NCBI RefSeq assembly: GCF_020536995.1
Contig: NC_068356.1
Span: forward strand, 22,239,809 to 22,303,808
Origin: Dreissena polymorpha
Lineage: Eukaryota; Mollusca; Bivalvia; Myida; Dreissenidae
Reading direction: 5' to 3'
Length of the DNA stretch: 64,000 bases
Shown: piece after piece, positions 22,720-35,180 of the stretch
Layout of the letters: the number at the start of each line of letters is the position of its first letter
Numbering within the stretch: the stretch's first letter is position 1
Notes under the pieces: generated by a model
Databases searched by the model: none
What the model was told of the DNA's origin: nothing
What the model saw: only the letters and a program-made list of their open reading frames with translations
Program-made: the position numbers and the translations under genes

Positions 22720-25700
22720 ATGAGCGTCAACGACGTGAAAACAGAAGGGTGTTGCAAAATGCGCATGATCGAATACCACAACTACAAGACGCTGCTGGGT
22801 CCCTGCTTCGTGAGCTTCAGTGTACCGTTACTAGTTCCCGGCGTGGTTCTCACCGTCGTCGGCTCCATCGATAATGACGTCACGTTCGCGCGCTTCAGTG
22901 GTTGGCACATTGCGGGCATCGCCATATTGACGTTTGCGCTGGTACTACTGTTGGTTGGTATTATACTTAAGTGTTGCATCAGGCCGGTGCTTAGTGCAGA
23001 CATCGAGAAACACTTGACGCCGCGTTCTTCCAGAGTGACCGGAAGTAGGAACCTTGGTTATGAAAATGACACTGTATACTCAGGAAATTTAAGGTCCACT
23101 AAAGTAGGTCACCACGATGGCGGCGGAGACCGCGTGGTTTCAACGCACGAGAAAAAGGAGGCGTCAACGAGTAACGCTGACAAACAACGAACAGTAAAAC
23201 AAAGTGGCAATCCTTCTGCCTCGGCAAACGGTACCACTAACAAACAGAGCACTACAGATGGCGCTAAACATAAGGGACTTAAAGCAAACGGTCAAAATAA
23301 ACATCCTATGGAAAACCAACGTCCGCAGGCATTGTCTGCGGATTTGAATCCATCTAAGGGGTCGCAAGTTCCCGTCAAAGTGTCCCACATAAAGCCTTCC
23401 CTAACGCCTAGACCAGATATGGACGCGACACACCCATTTAGCGACCCAGCGGAAAACATCTCGTAAGTGTCAGTGCAATATGCAAGATGTGCATTAATTC
23501 CTGTCATATTAGCAAAAAAAAACAACTAGTTATTGTTGAATGCAGATTAAGACTGATAAGGAAACCTGCCATTCAGTGAATTTTGAGCGTATTTAACAAT
23601 TATTATAATTAAATACTAAACTTCTTATGTATTTACAATGTATAAACTGTTGATAATAAATTGATTGATAATTGAATGCCAATTTAGTATAAACAGTAAG
23701 CACAAGAAACTCGCATGAAAATGTAACTACCCTATCAGTCAGTGTACGTATGTTATAGCCTATTTCAATCGTGTAAGTGCATCACATCCCGCCCAGCCCA
23801 GTTTTATTATACTCCTAAATTATGATGTAATTCCGAATTCGCATGTTTCCTTAGCATAACCTCAGACCAAAATCAATCTTTCTTCAGGCTTTCGGACATT
23901 GGGACTTACTTATAAATAATCGGTATGCATCAGTCATGTACGAACAAGTAGTCTTAACTCATACTCACCGCATGCGATACGTAGTTATTATATACTTTAT
24001 ACGTGCGTGATGTGTAAGCTGACGTGGGATGTTGAACGTTCCTGGCCCCATTAGCGCCTGTGCTACATTTAAAACGTATCTTTAAAATATATACAAAAAT
24101 CTAGTAAAAGATAAAGGTTACATGTATGAAATCGACATTTCAGTATTCAATGGTTGGAACATATTTCGACGTCCCCAACTCATGTAACCACCTATGAACT
24201 GTCTGTTTTGGTTTTATAAGCTTTTGGTTGAAGTCTGTCAAGTTTTCGCTGATACTGCAAAGTAAGTTACAACTTGTAACAGCTTTCAAATTCGTCTTAA
24301 CGTCCCTCTCATGCGGTGCAACGGGTCTTTGCAACCTTCAGCATCCTACTGAAAAATTCTGATTTATTCAAAGCATTATCACATTTATCGCATTTGGTAC
24401 AGGGCTGGTCGTATTTGGAGGCAAACCAGCAAGCATGTATGTACTGACCTATCATAAATATCTTGTAGAATTTCAGTTGTAGTTTCAGTAAAATGACTGA
24501 CTGTGTCCGTGTTCTTCTTTTTCGTGCCACGTGCTCCATGAAGCCTTTTGTTTGCATGTATGCGTGTAGTTTCTGCTGCTTTATGCGGAAGTTAGGTCAT
24601 ATAAAATAGCCTAGGCTATTCAAGGACCAAACGCTCTGCTTGAATTGAATCGGGAATTGTCCATGCAAATATTATGCCTGTTATTAACATGCTCTTTAAC
24701 GGGAGACAAAGACACACAATGTAAACACAAATACTAAAATAAAACTTGTCCTATTACATGTATATGAAATTTCATACAGGTATAATGTTTCATTTTATTT
24801 ATTTGTTAAATTTTATTACAATTGGGATGCGTTTATTTTCCATGCGACACCTTGTGAGTTACTTTAATGCAACTGACAGGGTAGCTCCTGGACAACTTGT
24901 GAGTTACTTTAATGCAACTGACAGGGTAGCTCCTGGACACCTTGTGAGTTACTTTAATGCAAATGACAGGGTAGCTCCTGGACACCTTGTGAGTTACTTT
25001 AATGCAACTGACAGGGTAGCTCCTGGGCACCTTGTGAGTTACTTTAATGTAACTGACAGGGTAGCTCCTGGACACCTTGTGAGTTACTTTAATGCAACTG
25101 ACAGGGTAGCTCCTGGACACCTTGTGAGTTACTTTAATGCAACTGACAGAGTAGCTCCTGGACACCTTGTGAGTTACTTTAATGCAACTGACAGGGTAGC
25201 GCCTGGACACCTTGTGAGTTACTTTAATGCAACTGACAGGGTAGCTCCTGGACACCTTGTGGCTTACTTTAATGCAACTGACAGGGTAGTTCTTGCCCTG
25301 ATCGCACACGCCCGGCCCGCATGAGAATTGCATAATGCCAATTTACGCAAGATGTGGCTCAATTTGAAACTACTGTTTTGAGATAGAAAAAACGGTTTAT
25401 ACTTAATACGATATTTCGGGTGTAGTAAATATAAATGTATGTGTCAAGAATTAGTGGTATGTACTTTTTGCTGTAGATACATGTCTGTATAATGTTTTTT
25501 AGATGTTATCCTCCCCAGATCAAGATGTTGCACGTTTTGTTTTGGTTGTTTTCAGTTCTCATTATGATCAATGACGGTAATCAATTATATCTTTTTCACC
25601 TTTTTGGTTTGTTATTCATAATTTTTGTAACCGTGATTTTCGTCAACCAATATTGCGCATGCATTCTGGTCTTTTTGTGTTATCTCAAATAACGTTTCAA

Positions 25701-26911
25701 ACCAAACACGAATTTCTAATGTTGTGGGTATCCATATCTAATACCATTTCTAAATAGACACTTATTTCGTTATTAATGTTGTTATTTTTTTAACGCGAAT
25801 TTCATACTTGATGTTATGATAATCCTTATAGGAAATTGAGATACACACGTTCTTTCTGTGTGGTCTTTTTATCTATTTTTACCCGTCAGCAACACATGTA
25901 TTTCAATCCACGTTTTTTTTTTCACAAATGCAAACAAATACCCGTTTTAATTATCGACAATTCAATAACTTGTCCAATAATGTTCAACCGTCCGTCCATT
26001 TACATTTATCCAATCAATCAACTGTTTGTCCACAAGTTCTGGTCTTTTTTAATGTATATGTATTCAGAGTATATATTATCTTATTGGAATGTATTGCGTA
26101 TGTATTTCTTTTCAAAATACATGTGTTAAATGTAAAGAACTTAAATAGTCTAAATACTTAAATACACAATTAATCCAATTACCGTACTAAACCGCCTAAA
26201 ATTTTAAGTATTGATTATAAAACTTTTTACATCAACGCGTTCCATTTTACTTGTTTAATTGCACGTTATACAATTCGTATATTTGTCTCTTATTGTTCTT
26301 TGTGATGATAATCTGCTTTTCTACTGTTTTATACGTGCGTCAATTTTATTTCAGTATTGGATAATTTGTCGGCAAAACGAAGTAAATGTTTTGTATTTTA
26401 AGTTGCCAATATGGTCTGCAAATATGTTTACTTAACATAAAAGCCCTAACGTTTGAACTTAAAAGATATATTTAACTGAGAGAAAAAAGTGTGTTTTTTT
26501 CACTTTAATTGTTGATGTTAAATATAGTTATTTTAATTCAGTTTTTTGCCAGAAGAGAAACCAAAAAAGAGAAAAAAGAAAAAGAAGCGGCGACAACGTG
26601 ATCTGTCCCCACACACCGCAACAGACGATATTAATACCAGCATAAGCGTGCGCACCCCTCATGAACGTCCGAATCCCCGGGAATTATCTAGCACGGCTAA
26701 TGCAGACGACAGCACAATGTTAAACGATGATTCCCAAGTGCCTGTTGCGACGTCGTTGATAACGAGCGAAGGATCGCATGAGGCGGAGGCGGGCGTCCCT
26801 CAGTCTGTCCTGATGCACTCAGGCGAGCAACATGACTACCACGATCTTCACGTGCATTTCCACAGCGCACCTGAAGCAATTTTACCTGAACAAATTGAAG
26901 GAGATTCATGA
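22720..26911 (+). CDS. two-transmembrane protein B with basic tail, two exons
   Basis: Exon 1 is 22720-23462 and exon 2 is 26542-26911. Donor TC|GTAAGT and acceptor TTTTAATTCAG|T agree in phase 2, making a Ser codon and a 370-aa protein. The N-terminus holds GCCKMRM (10-16). TM1 is at about 25-48 (LVPGVVLTVVG), the loop is about 12 residues, and TM2 is at about 61-84, ending in KCC. The rest is low-complexity, polar and rich in Ser, Thr, Asn and Lys. Exon 2 adds a strongly basic stretch (KPKKRKKKKKRRQR), then an acidic, His-containing end. The plan matches proteins A and C in this window. If the intron is retained, the donor itself supplies a TAA and the product stops at 248 aa. The exon 2 link is inferred from phase and site quality. 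The alternative acceptor at 26552 would give only about 15 more residues. No function is known to me. Confidence 0.65.
23463..26541 (+). other. intron of two-transmembrane gene B
   Basis: A 3079-bp AT-rich intron. Apart from the 45-bp minisatellite annotated separately, no gene or element is visible. Confidence 0.6.
24846..25295. repeat. 45-bp minisatellite, 10 copies
   Basis: Highly uniform tandem unit of 45 bases starting CACCTTGTGAGTTACTTTAA. Copies differ at single bases only, which suggests recent expansion. The unit is a multiple of three, so both strands are open (HLVSYFNATDRVAPG on +). It lies inside an inferred intron, and I take it as non-coding. Confidence 0.95.
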
Positions 26912-26914
26912 GTG

Positions 26915-27797
26915 ATTATCCCCACGTTTTTCGGAGAAAAAGTGAGGATATTGCGTTGATCTCCGTCTTCCGTCCGTCCTGGCCACTATCTCCTCCTACA
27001 CTATTAGCACTAGAACCTTGAAACTTTCACACATGGTAGCTATGAGCATATGTGCGACCCTGCACTATTTGGAATTTTGATCTGACCCCTGAGTCAAAAG
27101 GAATGGGGGTTGGGGTGGGGCCGGCTCAGAGATTTTTACTCATTGTTTTAGGTTATTTTACATTAACGTCTTCATTTCTACACCGATTTACTTCAGATTG
27201 ATACTGAACCTCTCTTATGACAATATGGTCAATCTCAACTATGCATGGCCCCATTACCAACCCTGGGGCGCCCCGCCCACATAGACCACACCCACCCAAA
27301 ATTGCTTTTTACTATAATTTCTTAATTTCTACACCGATTCGCTTCAAATTGATTCTGAACCTCTCTTATGACAATACGGTCAATCTCAACTATGCATGGC
27401 CCCAGTACCAACCCTGGGGTGCCACGCCCACATAGACCACACCCATATAGACCACACCCACCCAAAATGGCCTTTAACTTTAATTTCTTCATTTCTACAC
27501 CGATTCACTTCAAATTGATACTGAACTTCTCTTATGACAATACTGACAATCTCGACTATGCATGGCCCCATTACCAACCCTGTGGCGCCCCGCCCACATA
27601 GGCCACACCCACCCAAAATTACCTTTTACTATAATTTCTTCATTTCTACACCGATTCACTTCTAATTGATACTTAACTTCTCTTATGACAATACGGTCAA
27701 TCTCAGCTATGCATGGCCCCATTACCAACCATGGGGCGTCCCTGGGTTAAACATGCGGCGTGGGGATACGCGTCGGCCTCTTCCGCGCCATTTCTAG
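26915..27797. mobile_element. composite pearl/Helentron-like element with about 151-bp tandem core
   Basis: It starts three bases after the stop codon of two-transmembrane gene B. The head is rich in CCGTCTTCCGTCCGTCC. Four units of about 151-164 bases follow, marked by ATGACAATACGGTCAATCTC and CTATGCATGGCCCCA, and a GC-rich tail holds GCGGCGTGGGGATACGCGTC. It has no coding capacity and probably forms part of the gene's 3'UTR. Confidence 0.55.
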
Positions 27798-29163
27798 TTT
27801 GAATTTGTTGTGAAAAGAAATATACTGACGCCTACCAACGTGCTTATGTATTTCCTTATATAAGAATTGCATATTTGCAGTTTACCCTTTTTAAAATGTA
27901 ATTGTAAGCGTTGTAATTGTAAACGAAATGTTATATAAAATTAGCCTGCAATATACATTATTCTAAATGAGTTTTTACAGCAGCTTTTGTTGCTGCTGGT
28001 TATTCACGGTTTCTGCTGGTCGGATATTTTGAGCATATCTGTGATTTGTTTTTGATGTGTTGATTGTTTTCTGCAGTATTTTTTTCATTCCAATTCCGTC
28101 CGAAGAAAATAAATTATTGTTGGACTTACCTCCCTTCTATTGTGTTTGTGTTTCAACCAGCATAAGTTATTTATTTTCTGTTTGTATATATTTTAATATT
28201 AAAAATAAATATGAATTTAATATGAATTTAATAAAATAAATATAATTTACATGAATAATACGTATATATTGTTAACACGAATTATACATTATGATAATTC
28301 AATGCTCTATTTCAAGAGCGATTACATGTTCATGGTAAAATAAAACGTATAGCCAATACAAGTTGTGGACATGCTGTCGCTTAACATTCTTGTTCAAAAG
28401 TGGCTTATCAAGTCTTTTGCAGTTATTTTGTAAAATAAATCCAAACATCGATTACACGATAGCATTTCTAATATCACATCTGTATTTGTTAGAGAATATT
28501 ACTTGTTCACTTAAGGTGTGCATCATAACAATTGTATTGGTTTCCGCCCCGCCCCGCCCCCCCCCCCCCCCTCAGTACACAAAAACACGAGACCATGAAA
28601 CACTTGTTTTACTATTTCTGTTTATTTTCCAATATTGTCACCGGTTTATGCAAAAGTTGATTTGAAGTTTTTTTATAATTGTATTTACAGAGCAACATCA
28701 AAAAGCCGTGACAATAATACACGATGATTGTTTTTAAATAATTTAACTACAACCTGATATGTTGCCCGTTTCTAAGAACAATCCAACACTACATGTTATT
28801 GTAGAATAAAAACACTATTTCACGACTGTACTTTTGCGTCAACAAATTTTGACATGTTTGTCTGAAGATCAAGATAACGTACATGTATATATAATTGTAC
28901 GTCTTCAACCATTTCAATATGCAAATACAGTTGTATTTGAACAATCTCTTCAGATATCCATGACTCAAATTCTTAAGAGTGTGTTCGATATCTAAGGACA
29001 GTATCACCTTTATAAACAGTTAAGCATAGCAAGGTCAATAAACCAAGTATTTGAAACTCGACATTTACACAAAGGAAAAGATTGGCGCAATCATAATTTT
29101 CACCTAGCTTGCTAGGAACTTAATATTTCCATAGCAGTGCTGGAATCGTAGTGTTCCCTAATC
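27798..29163. other. gene-free stretch
   Basis: AT-rich, with AATAAA words at about 28108 and 28228 that could end gene B transcripts, and a C-homopolymer run at about 28543-28572. Nothing else seen. Confidence 0.4.
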
Positions 29164-30981
29164 AGTGGTATATTTATAGTGTTCACCTAACTGAATATGA
29201 TCACAGTGTTCACCTATCAGTGGTAGGATCATATTGTTCACCTTGCAGTGGTAGGGTCATATTGTTCACTTTGCAGTGGTACGATCATATTGTTCACCTA
29301 GTAGTGGAAGGATCATATTGTTCACCTAGCAGTGGTATGATCATATTGTTCACCTAGTAGTGGTAGGATCATATTGTTCATCTAGCAGTGGTAGGGTCAT
29401 TTTGTTCACCTAGCAGTGGAAGGATCATATTGTTCACCTTGCAGTACTATAATCATATTGTTCACCTAGCGGTGGTAGGATCATATTGTTCACCTTGCAG
29501 TACCAGGATCATTTGTTCACCTAGGATTGGTATGATCACATTGTTCATCTAGCAGTGGAAGGATCATATTATTCACCTCGAAGTGGTAGGATCATATTGT
29601 TTACCTTGCAGAACTAGGATTATAATTTCACTTTGCAGTTGTAGGATCATAGTGTTCACCTTGCAGTGGAAGGATCATATTATTCACCTTGAAGTGGTAG
29701 GATCATATTGTTAACCTTGCATAAGTATGATCATATTGTTCACCTTGCAGTGGTAGGATCATATTGTTCACCTTGCAGAAGTAGGATCATATTTTCAACT
29801 TGCAGCGGTAGGGTCATAGTTTTCACCTTGCAGTACTAGAATCATATTGTTCACCTAGCGGTGGTAGGATCATATTGTTCACCTTGTAGTGGTATGATCA
29901 TATTATTCACCTAGAAGTGGTAGAATCATATTGTTCACCTTGTAGTACTAGGATCACATTGTTCACCTAGCATTGGTAAGATCATATTGTTCAATTAGCA
30001 GTGGTTGGATCATATTGTTCACCTTGCAGTAGTAGGATCATTATGTGTACCATGCAGTGGTAGGACCATATTGTTTATCTAACAGGCGTAGGATCATATT
30101 GTTCATCTAGCAGTGGTAGTATCAAATTGTCTACATAGCAGTGGTATGATCATACAGTGGTATTATCATATTGTTCACCTAACAGTTGTGGTATCATATT
30201 GTCATTTAGCAGTGCTAGGATCATATTGTTAATCTAGAAGTGGTAGGATTTTATTGTGTACCTTGCAGTGGTAGAATCATATTGTCTATAAGCAGAGGTA
30301 AAATCATATTGTTCACCTAGCAGTGGTAGGATCATTTAGTTTATCAATCAGTGATAGGATCTTATTGTTTATTTTACAGTGATATGATCATTGTATTCAT
30401 CTAGCAGGTGTAGGGTCATATAGTTTATCTAGCAGTGGTAGGATCACGATGTGGACCTTGCAGTGGTATGATGATATTGTTCATTTTGCAGTGGTACAAT
30501 CATATTGTTAACTTAGAAGTGGCAGGATCATATTGTTCATCATGCAGTGGTAGGATCATATTTTTTACCTAGCAGTGGTAGAACATATTATAAACCTTGC
30601 AATGATAGGATCGTATTATTCATCTTGCAGTTGTATGATCATATTGTCCACTTTGTATTGGTATAATCATATTGTTTGCCTCGCAGTAATAGGATCATAT
30701 CGTTAACCTTGTTGTAGTAGGATCATATTTTTCACATAGCAGCTGAATGATCTTATTGTGCATCTAGCAGTAGTATGATCATATAGCTTATCTAGCAGTG
30801 GTAGGATCATATTGTTAACTTAGAAGTGGTAGGATCATATTGTGTATCTTGCAGTGGTAGGATCAAATCGTTCATCTAGCATTGATATCATCATAGTGTT
30901 TATTTAGCAGTGGTATGAAAATATTGTTCATCTAGCAGTGGCAGGATCATATTGTTAATCACGCAGATTTAGGATCATATC
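29164..30981. repeat. 28-bp minisatellite, about 63 copies
   Basis: Tandem units near GTGGTAGGATCATATTGTTC plus ACCTTGCA or ACCTAGCA. Copies are considerably diverged, with many one- and two-base length changes, so this is an older array than those at 7929 or 24846. No frame stays open. Confidence 0.93.
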
Positions 30982-32094
30982 AAACGATAAAGATCCCATG
31001 ACCTCATTTAAGTAAAAACTTTTACGAGTTGCTATCATTTTGCTAAATTATCAAGTTTTTTGTATTTAAAAACATGTGCTAAAACGATCTAACACAAGTG
31101 GCCATTTTGTTACACATTTTGTTATACAGATCCTATCATCAAACATCTAAATGGATACTGCATACAATTCGGTAAGCATTGTTGCGAAAGCTAATCAATC
31201 TTAATCGTTGAAGTTGAATCTGACCAAGCGAGTAACACACTTTCGCTTGAATGAGCAACATTGTTGGTGTTCTACACTTATATAAAGGTCGTCTTTGTTT
31301 ACTACATACAACATGCGACATACCGTGGGAACGCCTTTATCTGATGTCAATGATATAAAAGGAACGAAAACCACGTTATCAATAATTTTAAAACAAAATC
31401 TTTGCTAACAAATTTATAGCCGCTATTTAAACTCACTTTGCGCCTAGCTTGCGAATAACAAAATCAACGTTCCGTCAAAAAAGTTTAATGGTGTAGTTTA
31501 AGCCAGTTGTTTCATTTTAATGTGATGTTAATCATTTTCTACGTTATAAAGTGCCGTAATAAACCCATATATTTAAACCCCTTTTCATTATAAATTGTGT
31601 GGAGTTATTTAAGTATAAATGAGTTTCCTTTATCTTTGAAACTGATTCTTCGTTACCAATGGAACTGATTTTTCTTGATCAATGAACCCAAGTATTCTTT
31701 ATCAATGGAGCATATTCTTCTTTATTAATGGAACTGATTCTTCTGTATCAATTGAACGGAGTCTACTCTATCAGTAACGCTTATTGTTCTTTAATGTAAA
31801 AGAATCTTCCTTCATGGACCATAAAATACTTTCCATGTTGATGTTACACGGATATAATCTGATGCGTTCTCATTATGCAGAGTGCAGTTAAGCTTCATTT
31901 TGGAATCCAACTGGCCTATTGGTGTACATGAAACTTGTTTGAAAGTCCAGGAAAATGACCGTCGGAAGCCTGAATAATGACATTATAGTCTGAAAAAGCT
32001 CTGACTGAAGGACGCTCGCATTAGCAAACGTCAAAACGTCATTGTGCAAGCTAGTCTCGAACGTCTTCTTCCCATTAATTGCAGTGGGATCATC
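30982..32094. other. gene-free stretch
   Basis: AT-rich. A loosely repeated phrase (TTCTTTATCAATGGAACTGA type, about 31630-31780) resembles a decayed tandem repeat. No gene seen. Confidence 0.4.
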
Positions 32095-32254
32095 GACGCA
32101 ATTTGACTATTCAATGAGTCTTGGGCCTGAGTAGAACAAGTACTTGGTGTTTGTGGGTGAGCTCTTAAGAACACTCCTAAAAGTGGGGATCGAACCCGTG
32201 ACCCTCCGATCGCTAGACGGACGCAATATCCACTACACCATTGCGAACTCGCCG
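32095..32254 (-). mobile_element. tRNA-derived SINE, copy 1
   Basis: On the minus strand a pol III promoter is visible: a box A-like TGGTGTAGTGGATA near 32230, and box B GGTTCGATCCC at 32186-32196. The GTACTTGGTG..GGCC body shared with the copies at 50719 and 62779 follows. A tRNA function is unlikely because the spacing and body do not fit a cloverleaf gene. Confidence 0.75.
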
Positions 32255-33249
32255 AATCTGTCTAGCCTTACAAGACAAATTGTGCACTAGTTTTCAATGT
32301 TGTTATTCAGTTAGAACACTAAAACCATGGAGATATCGCACTCTACCAGCAACAATGACATTTCTAGGTAATGTCACCAAACTAGACGTCATCGTAACTG
32401 TTGACGCCATCAACACATGAAGAATCTACTTCGATCTAATTTGGTATCCTTTGAAAAGCTCAAAGGGGAAGTAAGTAAGAGATAATAATGTTCACTTAGT
32501 CGACACAAATAATAAACTTAACTTTGTTAACACATGAGAATAATATGGTTTTAGGTAACATAAGAGTAGTATATGGAGCAAGAAACCACAAGACAATAAT
32601 ATGGACTTATTAACATTTAATAGGAAGAGCTATTGCTCACAGAAATAGACTGTAACCGTGAGTTCTACTTCATAACATGCATTGAAAAGTACACGGATTT
32701 CGAAAAAAATCATTGTAATTTATTGGAAAAATAACGTTTCCCTATATATACTGTCCCCTTGCAGTAAACAAATGAACGAGAAATGCGAATGTAATGAAAT
32801 TATCACATATTAATAAATCAACAACAAAACATACATACTAATCAATAGAAGATCTAATAATATATTATTATGCATAGAGCTAACTAGATTTATGCATTAA
32901 GATATATATGGCCGGCTAGAAAGCTTAAGTAATACAACCATAATCGACTAAATATTTCATTATAGACAACAAAAGTTAAATATGTGTAATACATCTATAA
33001 CAAATCACATATGACTAATATGTACATTTATTAATAATAAATGTCAACAGTCATCATAAAAGTAACGCATGTATAATAATCCGGAATGTTCAAGCCCCCT
33101 ACCCACCATCGCTCCCCCCCCCATCAGAAACTTATTGAAAAATATTTAAAGGGCGTTACTTATAATGCAAATTGGTAGCATTTATTCAACTGAAAATACT
33201 AATAAATATTATGACCAGTATTTTACACATTGCATTGTTCAGAAAGGCA
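32255..33249. other. gene-free stretch
   Basis: AT-rich with many short A-rich runs. No feature recognised. Confidence 0.4.
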
Positions 33250-34539
33250 ACAAGAGCTGTCAGAGGACAGCGCGCTCGACTATTCGAGTGCTTGACAGTA
33301 TAACGGAAGCCATCATGGGGAAATTGTTCATATTCAATAATTTATTAGACGATCTTTCCAAAAAAAAGAAGGAAAATACAAAAACTTTCGGGGGGGGGGT
33401 TGAGAGGGGGTATAATGTGGGGTTTGGTCATTTATTAGACGATGTTTCAAAAATAAAAAAAGGAAAACAAAAATTGGGGGGGGGGGGGTAGGGGAGAGCA
33501 GGGGGGAGAGGGGGTATAATGTGGGGGGGGGGGGGTTATTTATTAGATGATGTTAAAAAAAAATTCGGGGGGGGGGGGTTGGGGGGGTAGGAGGGTATAA
33601 TGTGGGGTGGGTAATTTATTAGATGTTAAAACAAAATTGGGGGGGGGCGGGGAGGTTGGGGGGTAGGGGGGTGAGAGGGGGTATAATGTGGGGTGGGGTA
33701 ATTTATTAGATGATGTTTAAAAAAAAAATTGGGGGGGGGGCGGTTGGGGGGGAGGGATTCTGGGTAGGGGCGTGGTTTTTTTTTTGGGTGGAATCCATTG
33801 TGGTATTCAGGTAAGTGTTGTTCTGTCAAAGTTATAATAAAATGTGATCATAAATAAAGAAGTTATGGCAATTTAAAGCAAAATGTTCAATTATCTAAGT
33901 GTAAAAGGGGCCATAATTTTGTCAAAATGCTTGATACCGTGGTCTGCTCTTGTTTATAGGTTGGGGTCATGTTGGTTAACAAGTATGCAAAATATATAAG
34001 CAATATGTCAAAGGATATAGGAAATATTTGGGGTAGTACGCAAAGTTTAACATAGATTTATCAATAATATGCATATTTTAAGTATAAAAGGGGCATTTAT
34101 TCTGTCAAATTGCTTGATACAGTTGTATGCTCTTGTTTATAGGTGGGGTCATGATGGTAAACTAGTATGCAAGATATGAAAGCAATATGTCAAGGGACAT
34201 ATTTGGGGTAGTATGCAAACTTTAACTTTTTCTGCATATTCTAAGTGGAAAAGGGGCCATAATTATGACAAAATGCTTGATAGAGTAGTCTGTTCCTATT
34301 TATAGGTTGGGGTCATGTTGGTAAACAAGTATGCAAAATATGAAAGCAATATGTCAAGGGACAATGAAAATAATTGGGGTAGTACAAAAACTTTAACATT
34401 TGCACGCTAACGGCACGGCACGGCACGGCACGGAACGTAACGGAAGGGAACAGCACGGAACGGAACGGAAACGCCGACGCCGGGGTGAGTAGGATAGCTC
34501 CACTATATATATTTCATATATAATAGTCGAGCTAAAAAT
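33250..34539. mobile_element. composite pearl/Helentron-like element, long copy
   Basis: It begins ACAAGAGCTGTCAGAGGACA, in which GCTGTC/GACAGC forms a hairpin, followed by a second hairpin, CTCGACTATTCGAG. Two different tandem cores follow: about five G-rich units of roughly 90 bases (33380-33770), then about three units of roughly 190 bases marked by AAAAGGGGCCATAAT. It ends GCCGACGCCGGGGTGAG ... TAATAGTCGAGCTAAAAAT. GCTCGACTATT near the start and its inverse near the end make subterminal inverted repeats. A shorter copy with the same ends lies at 38134-39014. Confidence 0.75.
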
Positions 34540-34966
34540 CCAACATAAGCGAACGTTTCAATGCGAGAGTGTAACATATTCAGTTTTGAAGGCCAACTTA
34601 ATTTTAAATGCGCATTACAATAGACACAGAAATAATTGTAAGCAATGTACTAAATATGATTTGAATAAACATTTGAAAAGGTAAATTATGTGATACTGAA
34701 AACCTGTTTTTATTACACAAACGACCATGTTATAGACAGCTGACCACTAACAGTAAACATTAAAAGGAAATTATGAAAACATCAGAAGAATATAATATGA
34801 CACAAAATAAATACGATTTATAAAATTGCATTGTCGTTTAAATAAAAACAAATAGTAATAAACATGACAATAGGTAATATTTTGTCATTGATTTAACACT
34901 CTTTATTTCACAGCTTGTCTGCTGCTTCCCTCTCTTGATCCAGTTTAACAATAAAGATCAAGAAAA
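34540..34966. other. gene-free stretch
   Basis: AT-rich DNA without recognisable features. Confidence 0.4.
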
Positions 34967-35180
34967 GCATGTGCGTTAAGTGTCGTCCCAGATTAGCCTG
35001 TGCAGTCAACACAGGCTAATCTTGGACGACAATTTTCCGCATAGACTTGATTTTCCTTTAAAACAGATTTGTTAAAACGAAAAATTCCGTAAAAGTTTCG
35101 TCCTTAAATAGCCTGCATGAACTGAACAGTATTATCTAGGTGATACTTAAAGCATATGCGTTAAGCCCGGTCTTCAAAGA
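34967..35180. mobile_element. diverged relative of the 247-bp foldback element
   Basis: The left arm is well kept (GTGTCGTCCCAGATTAGCCT, with its AGCCTGTG/CACAGGCT hairpin). The right arm is strongly decayed, ending TGCGTTAAGCCCGGTCTTC. Confidence 0.7.

Noticed and set aside
23164-23388. Minus-strand ORFs over gene B exon 1
   Set aside because: Shadow of the coding strand; no start context and no domain.
24833-25333. Minus-strand KVTHKVSRSYPVSCI repeat ORF as a gene
   Set aside because: Translation of the 45-bp minisatellite, inside an inferred intron.
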